11,169 nt of DNA from Methanofollis sp. GTDB taxonomy: Archaea; Halobacteriota; Methanomicrobia; Methanomicrobiales; Methanofollaceae. Positions 5,943 through 11,169 of the stretch are shown here, in pieces (the stretch's first letter is position 1; every line of letters begins with the position of its first letter). The stretch spans positions 1-11,169 of the forward strand of contig JAQVHG010000045.1 in NCBI GenBank assembly GCA_028696365.1, read 5' to 3'. The position numbers and the translations under genes were made by a program. The notes below the pieces were generated by a model, which made no database searches, was not told the DNA's origin, and was given only the letters and a program-made list of their open reading frames with translations.

Positions 5943-7165
5943 GTCCCGATATCCCAAGCCGAGAGATAGGTCTTCTGCTCCTCGGTCAGGGCATCGATCG
6001 CGATCCCGAGGGCCGCGAGTTTGCGGGTCGCCACCTCTTCGTCGATGGCGTTCGGGACATCGTAGACCCCTGGCGCAAGGTCCCTCCCATGCTCGACCAT
6101 GTAGCGTGCCGAGAGTGCCTGGAGCGCAAAGGAGAGATCCATCACCTCGATCGGGTGGCCCATCCCCTTGGGCGTGGCAAGGTTGACCAGGCGGCCCTGG
6201 GCCAGGACATGGACCTTCTTCTCACCCAGGTGGTAGGTGTCGATCCCGTCCCGACGCTCGACCTCGTCGGCGTGCTCTTCGAGCCATGCCACGTCGATCT
6301 CCACATTGAAGTGACCGGCATTGGAGAGGAGCGCCCCGTCACGGAGGAGCGAGAAGTGCTGTGCCGTGAGGACCGAGGTGTTCCCAGTGGTGGTGATGAA
6401 GATCTCCCCGACCTTTGCCGCCTCGTCCATCGGCATCACGTCAAAGCCTTCCATATGGGCCTCAAGCGCCCTTCTTGGATCCACCTCGGTGACAACGACC
6501 CTCGCACCCATGCCGCGGGCCTTCCTTGCAACGCCGCGCCCGCAGTAGCCGAACCCGGCCACCACCAGCACCTTGCCAGCGATGAGGCAGTTGGTCGTGG
6601 TCATGATCGCCGTCAGCGAACTCTCGCCGGTCCCATGGACATTGTCGAAGTGCCGCTTCATAGGAGTGTCGTTCACCGCGACCACCGGGAACTTCAGAAC
6701 TCCTTCGGCCGCCATCGACCGCAGACGGTGGATCCCGGTCGTCGTCTCCTCGCACCCGCCGACGACGCCCTTGAGGACGTCCTGCCGGTGGGTGTGGAGT
6801 TCATGGATGAGGTCCATCCCGTCGTCGATGGTGACCGATGGGTGGGCGTCGAGGACGCGGTTGATCGCCGCGTAATACTCGTCATTCGAGCAGGCCCGCT
6901 TTGCATAACAATGCACCCCCGGCACCTTGTTGAGGGCCGAGGCCACATCGTCCTGGGTGGAGAGCGGATTGCACCCGGTGATATACACCTCTGCCCCGCC
7001 CGCCGCCAGGGTCTCGACGAGCACCGCGGTCTTGGCCTCCACGTGGAGGGCCATGCCGATTGTCACGCCGGCAAGGGGCTTTGTCTCCTCAAATTCCTTT
7101 CTGATGCTCCCGAGCACCGGCATATACTGCCTGGCCCAGTCCATCTTCTGCTGACCGGTCTTCAT
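5939..7165 (-). CDS. ahcY: S-adenosylhomocysteine/S-inosylhomocysteine hydrolase
   Basis: NAD-dependent hydrolase of the adenosylhomocysteinase family, recycling the product of SAM-dependent methylation to homocysteine and a nucleoside. Family motifs are intact: LHVEAKTA (His41), DDGMDL (about 114-119), GGCEETTTG (Glu140), VNDTPMKRHFDNVHGTGES (Lys170, Asp174, matching human Lys186 and Asp190), the NAD-binding GFGYCGRG (204-211), NAGHFNVEID and the C-terminal TPKGMGHPIEVMDLSFALQAL. At 408 aa it is the compact archaeal form and lacks the eukaryotic C-terminal Tyr tail. The M. jannaschii relative prefers S-inosylhomocysteine, because methanogens deaminate SAH first, so that substrate is plausible here. 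ATG 7165 has GGTGA 5 nt upstream. It diverges from hisF, and its stop overlaps a repeat end. Confidence 0.9.
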   Translation of the reverse strand: MKTGQQKMDWARQYMPVLGSIRKEFEETKPLAGVTIGMALHVEAKTAVLVETLAAGGAEVYITGCNPLSTQDDVASALNKVPGVHCYAKRACSNDEYYAAINRVLDAHPSVTIDDGMDLIHELHTHRQDVLKGVVGGCEETTTGIHRLRSMAAEGVLKFPVVAVNDTPMKRHFDNVHGTGESSLTAIMTTTNCLIAGKVLVVAGFGYCGRGVARKARGMGARVVVTEVDPRRALEAHMEGFDVMPMDEAAKVGEIFITTTGNTSVLTAQHFSLLRDGALLSNAGHFNVEIDVAWLEEHADEVERRDGIDTYHLGEKKVHVLAQGRLVNLATPKGMGHPIEVMDLSFALQALSARYMVEHGRDLAPGVYDVPNAIDEEVATRKLAALGIAIDALTEEQKTYLSAWDIGT

Positions 7166-7283
7166 ATTTTCACCTGAGCCTCGTATCCATCTCTATTACG
7201 CGGCCCAGGCCATAAAAAGTATGAAGTCGTCCTGCGGCCCCGCGTCCACAATGCTCATGCCCGCCGCAGTCAGACATGTGGAC
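7166..7283. promoter_or_regulatory. Divergent promoter region of ahcY and hisF
   Basis: The only A/T-rich element in this gap is CCATAAAAAGT (7210-7220). Read plus it is a TATA-like box that would start hisF mRNA near 7240. Read minus (ACTTTTTATGG) it would start ahcY mRNA near 7190. The region also carries the ahcY ribosome-binding motif GGTGA (minus strand, about 7171-7175). Nothing resembling a riboswitch is evident. Confidence 0.4.
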
Positions 7284-8090
<807 letters not shown>

Positions 8091-8143
8091 GGAGCAGACC
8101 ATGATTTAATACAAGAAATTAAATTGAACTCCAAAAATGATTT

Positions 8144-8169
8144 TTTATACAAAATGATTAGATTATATC
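8144..8169 (+). promoter_or_regulatory. Putative promoter of the small membrane-protein gene
   Basis: Two TATA-like boxes, TTTATAC (8144-8150) and TTATATC (8163-8169), lie 35-60 nt before the ATG at 8204. A CCAAAAAT run upstream of the first could serve as BRE. The second would give a start near 8190-8194 and a leader of about 10-14 nt that just includes GAGG. Confidence 0.35.
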
Positions 8170-8203
8170 TTGTTCTAAATTGAATGTTTTCTTGAGGCAA
8201 AAT

Positions 8204-8395
8204 ATGCTACACTACCTAATCCGAGCTGCTTCAGTTCCAGTGATCGCGTTCGCATTTATACCCTTGTGGCTTATCGTGAGACTGTACTCTTGGTCACCAT
8301 ATTTCGATGTTCTCATTGATCTGATCTACGCAGTGGCATTGAGTTTCTCTCTTATTTACTTCGGGCTAAAAATGCGGAATATCCCAAACAACTAG
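8204..8395 (+). CDS. Small two-helix membrane protein of unknown function
   Basis: A 63-residue hydrophobic protein. Predicted helix 1 is about residues 9-27 (ASVPVIAFAFIPLWLIVRL) and helix 2 about 35-54 (DVLIDLIYAVALSFSLIYFG), joined by a short loop YSWSPYF, with a polar tail LKMRNIPNN. ATG 8204 is chosen because GAGG (8194-8197) sits 6 nt upstream; a TTG at 8180 would add eight residues but has no such motif. Base composition is far more AT-rich than its neighbours, and codons such as CTA, TTT and ATA are used freely, suggesting foreign origin. It is the only gene in the insert between the hisF-end repeats, and stops 8 bp before the second copy. I do not recognise a family; a toxin, holin-like or orphan cargo protein are all only guesses. 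Confidence 0.5.
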   Translation: MLHYLIRAASVPVIAFAFIPLWLIVRLYSWSPYFDVLIDLIYAVALSFSLIYFGLKMRNIPNN

Positions 8396-8403
8396 ACTCT
8401 TAT

Positions 8404-8533
8404 TTTCTGGGAAGGCTTCGCCCTCGGCAAGGCCGATGCCTGCCTTGCCGCGAGCGTCTTCCACTGTGGCGAGATGACCGTCAGCTAGGTCAAGGAGTAT
8501 CTGGCCGGACGGGGTATCCCGGTACGGCGGTAA
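8404..8533 (+). pseudogene. hisF: Dead fragment of hisF (direct repeat, copy 2)
   Basis: Encodes the last 42 residues of HisF in frame (FWEGFALGKADACLAASVFH...) but with no start of its own. An internal stop is present at 8485-8487: the codon CAG of copy 1 (Gln254) is TAG here. Other differences from copy 1 are GAC to GAT, TAT to TGT (Tyr to Cys), TAC to TAT, CTA to CTG and CAG to CCG (Gln to Pro). The repeat extends two bases beyond the TAA (to 8535). The part from 8490 on is also the antisense of the end of pheT and so is kept by selection on PheT, while 8404-8489 appears free to decay. Confidence 0.85.
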
Positions 8534-10130
8534 GGTCGAGTTCGAGCGCCGCCACCGGATGCTCGAGGGAGAAGGCGGTGAGGACGTCGGGGTGGACCTC
8601 GCCAAAGACTCCCACTCTTTTTCCGTCCACCAGGACGTCGCCGCGCCGGCCGTCGATGAAGGCCGGATCCTCAGACTCGGCAAACTCCGCGGCCACCCCG
8701 CACTCGCGGCAGAGGGTCTCCATCATGGCGTAGGCCTCGGAGAAGTCGGCGCCAGGATGGAGCGAGACCGAGGCCACGGTCTGCGTGGTGTGGGTCCCGC
8801 GGATCACGTCGCCGGTCGCAAAGACCCGCTGCGGGAGTTCGCGGTGGCAGTTGATCTCCAGGATCTCCATGAGGAGCGGGAGGATCTCGGTCCGCACCAC
8901 GGTCTGTTCCTCTGAGATGGGTTTGGCGACCCTGAGCACCTCGGGCGAGGGCTCGCGCCGCATCTGCTCGTACAGCACCCGCTCGCTCGTGAGGGTGAAG
9001 GGCATCACCTCGAGATAGCCCATCCCGGTGAAGACCGACCTGACCTCCCGCTGGAGGACGGCGATCGGGTGCTCCTTGCCGGTGGTGAAGGTCGGCGGGA
9101 GTGCGGCCTCGAAGTTGTCGAACCCGTAGGCGACGGCCACGTCCTCGAAGATGTCCCAGTCGTGCATGATGTCAGCACGGTACGGGGGCACGAGCACACG
9201 GACCTTCCCGTCGGGCAGGGCCTCCGCACCGAAGCGCATCTTTTGCAGGAGCGCCGCCATCTCCTCGGCCGTGAGGTCGATCCCAAGGATGCGAGCGCAC
9301 TCGGCCACGCTCACGACCCGCTCTGCAGGGCTGAGGTCGGGGTACGGCGTGCCCTCGATCTCAACGCTCTCGATCGTCGCCCCGGTCTCGGCGAGGGCGG
9401 CGCAGATGATGTTGGCCGCCATCCGCACTGCCCGCTCGTCGGTGCCAGTGCAGTCGAGGAGGATGTTCCTGGTGCCGGTGGTGACCCTGGTCAGTTCGCC
9501 ATTGATGATCGGCGGGAAGGAGAGGGCCTGGTCCTCGGCGTCGACGATGAGGGGGAAGCGCTCGAACTCCTCGACCAGGTGGGCATAGTCCCGGCCCTTC
9601 GGGTGCTCGGCGAGGATCTCCTCCATCGAACGTTCCTCCTCGAAGTCGAGGGGGACGAACCGCCGGTCCCGCGGCGAGGCGAGGTAGCGGAAAGGCGGGG
9701 TGACGGTGTCAAGGTCGTGGACCCCGATCGCCACCTTCCGCCTGCCCCGGCCCAGGGCCCAGTGCAAGGACTCCTGGAGGGCCATCAGGCTCTCGATCCC
9801 GGCCTCGTCAAGATTGACGTTCCTGATCACAGCCGAACCAAGGTGCGGCCTGATCGAGGCAAGGGCCGGGTCGACCGAGAAGGCGATCCCTGAAGGGGTG
9901 ACCTCGTACTCGGGCAACCCCTCCTCGATCCCGAGGAAACCCCGCATCGCCCTGGCCACGCCCTCGGTCGAGTAGAGATCGACGCGGTCGGGGAAGAACT
10001 CCACATCGATATGGTCGTCGAAGGTCCGCTCGATGTCTGACCCGATGAGGGGCAGGCGATCGAGGATGGTCTCTCTATCAGTGCCAACAAGTCGTTCCAG
10101 ATATTCGTAATTGAGGGTGATGACTGCCAT
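8490..10130 (-). CDS. pheT: Phenylalanyl-tRNA synthetase, beta subunit
   Basis: Non-catalytic subunit of the alpha2-beta2 enzyme that charges tRNA-Phe. At 546 aa it is the archaeal/eukaryal type, lacking the bacterial N-terminal EMAP and C-terminal anticodon-binding extension. The start MAVITLNYEYLERLVG, then FFPDRVDLYSTEGVARAMRGFLGI, is typical of archaeal PheT. The B3/4-type editing region spans the middle, with FPPIINGELTRVT and ILLDCTGTD. The B5 region includes ILGIDLTAEEMAALLQKMRFGAE and VLVPPYRADIMHDWDIFEDVAVAYGFDN. The class II-like core ends with GEVHPDVLTAF. ATG 10130 follows the pheS stop by 3 nt, with GGAG just upstream. The last 14 codons (LTAVPGYPVRPDTP) are antisense to the hisF-end repeat copy 2, so the C-terminus is set by an overlap. 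Confidence 0.93.
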   Translation of the reverse strand: MAVITLNYEYLERLVGTDRETILDRLPLIGSDIERTFDDHIDVEFFPDRVDLYSTEGVARAMRGFLGIEEGLPEYEVTPSGIAFSVDPALASIRPHLGSAVIRNVNLDEAGIESLMALQESLHWALGRGRRKVAIGVHDLDTVTPPFRYLASPRDRRFVPLDFEEERSMEEILAEHPKGRDYAHLVEEFERFPLIVDAEDQALSFPPIINGELTRVTTGTRNILLDCTGTDERAVRMAANIICAALAETGATIESVEIEGTPYPDLSPAERVVSVAECARILGIDLTAEEMAALLQKMRFGAEALPDGKVRVLVPPYRADIMHDWDIFEDVAVAYGFDNFEAALPPTFTTGKEHPIAVLQREVRSVFTGMGYLEVMPFTLTSERVLYEQMRREPSPEVLRVAKPISEEQTVVRTEILPLLMEILEINCHRELPQRVFATGDVIRGTHTTQTVASVSLHPGADFSEAYAMMETLCRECGVAAEFAESEDPAFIDGRRGDVLVDGKRVGVFGEVHPDVLTAFSLEHPVAALELDLTAVPGYPVRPDTP

Positions 10131-10133
10131 GAC

Positions 10134-11169
10134 TCACTCCTGCCTCCTGATCGCCGGGCTCTCCCTGAGCCACTCGATGTCGCTGCGGTAGAGTTGCCTG
10201 AGGTCTTTGAGGCCGAGGCGGAGCATCGCGATCCTGCTGATCCCGAGCCCCCACGCGAGGACCGGGGTGTCGATCCCCCACGGAGCGGTGACCTCCTGCC
10301 TGAAGATCCCGGCGCCGCCGAGTTCGACCCAGCCCAGGCCGTCGACCCAGACCTCGGGCTCGACCGAGGGTTCGGTGTACGGGAAGTATCCTGGCCTGAA
10401 CCGCACCTCGTCAAAGCCCATCCTGTTGTAGAACTCCTTGAGGAACCCAAGGAGGTGCCTGAACGAGACGCCGTCGTCCATGACGATCCCTTCCAACTGC
10501 TCGAACTCGGGCAGGTGGGTGGGGTCGATCGCCTCCCGCCGATAGACCCGACCGAGGGCGAAGGCCTTGACCGGGGGGTTGGGGTGGGAGATGAGATATT
10601 TGACTGAGAGTGGGGTGGTGTGAGTGCGGAGCACGCATTTTTGTGCGACCTCCGGATCCCAGACGCCGCCCCATCCCGTCGAGGTGGTCTCGCCGCCTGA
10701 GAGGTGCATATCGCGCACCTTCTCCCAGCCCTCAGGCATGGGCTCGGTCTGGTCCAGGTAGAAAGTGTCCTGCATCTCGCGGGCAGGGTGGTCCTGGGGC
10801 TGGAAGAGGGCGTCGAAGTCCCAGAAGGCGGAGAGGACGATCTCGCCCTGCATCTCCACAAACCCCATGTCCAGGAGCACCCTCTTCACCTCATCGATGA
10901 TCCGCTGATAGGGGTGGACCTTGCCAGGATACTCCCGCTTTGGCGGAGTCTCAAGGCTGTACCGCCGGAGGTGTGCCTCGCGCCACGACCCGGTGATGAT
11001 CTGCTCCCTGGTGAGGGTGCCGGTCTACTCGACCAGGTCGAGTCCGGCCTCGACAAGGGCCCGGCCCTCCTGGGTGATCACGATGCGGTACGAGACCGCC
11101 TCGTGCTCCTCGACGAGGTTGCGCTTGAGCAGGTCGGGGATGCCGGGCATCCCATCCTTCGGGTCGGCG
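10134..11169 (-). CDS. pheS: Phenylalanyl-tRNA synthetase, alpha subunit (5' end outside window; in-frame amber)
   Basis: Catalytic class II subunit partnering PheT. The frame runs from the window edge: the first 47 visible codons (with IPDLLKRNLVEEHEAVSY and VITQEGRALVEAG) match the N-terminal winged-helix region of archaeal PheS. A TAG follows at 11025-11027. The same frame then continues for 296 residues: LTREQIITGSWREAHLRRY, YPGKVHPYQRIIDE (motif 1 area), RVYRREAIDPTHLPEFEQLEG (motif 2), RFRPGYFPYTEPSVE and GLGISRIAMLRLGL (motif 3). All are well conserved, so the product type is secure. No ATG, GTG or TTG occurs between the TAG and GTG 10889, so restart there would lose 45 residues including the motif 1 area. 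The stop TGA lies 3 nt before pheT. Confidence 0.85.
11025..11027 (-). other. In-frame amber codon in pheS
   Basis: On the minus strand the codon is TAG, between LVEAGLDLVE and TGTLTREQII. Both sides are recognisable PheS in the same frame, so this is a substitution, not a frameshift. A CAG (Gln) to TAG transition is the simplest origin. TAG is used as an ordinary stop by ogg, the metallophosphoesterase and the small membrane gene in this window. Confidence 0.85.

Larger units (their letters stand above)
8093..8403. mobile_element. 311-bp AT-rich insert between direct repeats of the hisF end
   Basis: This stretch is strikingly AT-rich beside the GC-rich hisF and pheT genes. It holds its own TATA-like boxes and one small membrane-protein gene. 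It is bracketed by direct 132-bp copies of the hisF end, as expected for DNA that enters the 3' end of a gene and restores it, or for a break repaired with duplication. No integrase, transposase or terminal inverted repeat is visible, so it is a remnant, a mini-element or an illegitimate insertion rather than a complete mobile element. Confidence 0.5.

Noticed and set aside
5882..7177. Long plus-strand open frame of 431 codons
   Set aside because: It lies antisense to ahcY, whose protein has all family motifs. Its own translation is rich in Arg, His, Asp and Gly without domain structure, as expected for the opposite strand of a GC-rich gene.
7221..7283. N-terminal extension of HisF from 7221
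   Set aside because: HisF proteins begin at the TKRIIPCLDIKDG segment. The extra 21 codons overlap the likely promoter and have no family match.
8180..8203. TTG at 8180 as the start of the small membrane protein
   Set aside because: No ribosome-binding motif precedes it, while ATG 8204 has GAGG at a 6-nt spacing.
9069..9893. Plus-strand open frame of 274 codons opposite pheT
   Set aside because: It is antisense to a clear archaeal PheT, with low-complexity composition and no motif.
11025..11027. Pyrrolysine insertion at the pheS amber codon
   Set aside because: TAG ends several genes in this window normally, PheS is not a known pyrrolysine protein, and no pyl gene is in view. A substitution or sequencing error is simpler.

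Overview
The window looks like chromosomal DNA of a methanogenic archaeon, most likely a GC-rich member of the Methanomicrobiales. This is an inference from gene content: archaeal-type PheS and PheT encoded back to back, a stand-alone archaeal NifB, an OGG1-clade glycosylase, a methanogen-type S-adenosyl/S-inosylhomocysteine hydrolase, an archaeal lipoprotein with a Thr/Pro-rich tether, and TATA-like promoter boxes. No taxonomic marker such as rRNA is present.

Layout. Positions 3-125 (+) hold the last 40 codons of a TOBE/Mop-domain protein, probably a molybdate/tungstate ABC transporter ATPase. A well-formed start signal for a following gene is cut short by repeats. A minus-strand pair, nifB (2429-1500) then ogg (1486-641), diverges from a small lipoprotein gene (2521-3033, +). 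A gene-poor stretch (3034-4269) precedes a membrane-anchored metallophosphoesterase (5145-4270, -). Another repeat-rich gap (5146-5938) leads to ahcY (7165-5939, -). This diverges from hisF (7284-8090, +), which converges on the phenylalanyl-tRNA synthetase operon pheS-pheT (11169-8490, -).

Two things stand out. (1) The three gene-poor stretches (about 160-625, 3100-4250 and 5240-5942) are largely built from one family of GC-rich foldback repeats of about 225-255 bp. Two non-identical arms face each other around a conserved centre of about 43 bp. Each arm carries a G-tract that can pair with either of two nearby C-tracts. The ends resemble terminal inverted repeats with a core like GGCTCTGTAGAAACC. 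Copies lie in both orientations, often end to end. (2) At the hisF/pheT junction the last 132 bp of hisF occur twice (7961-8092 and 8404-8535), with 6 mismatches. The copies bracket a 311-bp AT-rich insert encoding a small two-helix membrane protein. The second copy is a dead hisF fragment whose antisense strand supplies the C-terminus of PheT, so the duplication separates two genes that probably once overlapped tail to tail.

PheS also has an in-frame amber codon (11025-11027) between its N-terminal winged-helix part and its catalytic part. This is either a sequencing error, a real nonsense change, or a read-through site. The gene set is otherwise housekeeping: DNA repair, FeS-cofactor synthesis, methyl-cycle recycling, histidine synthesis and translation.
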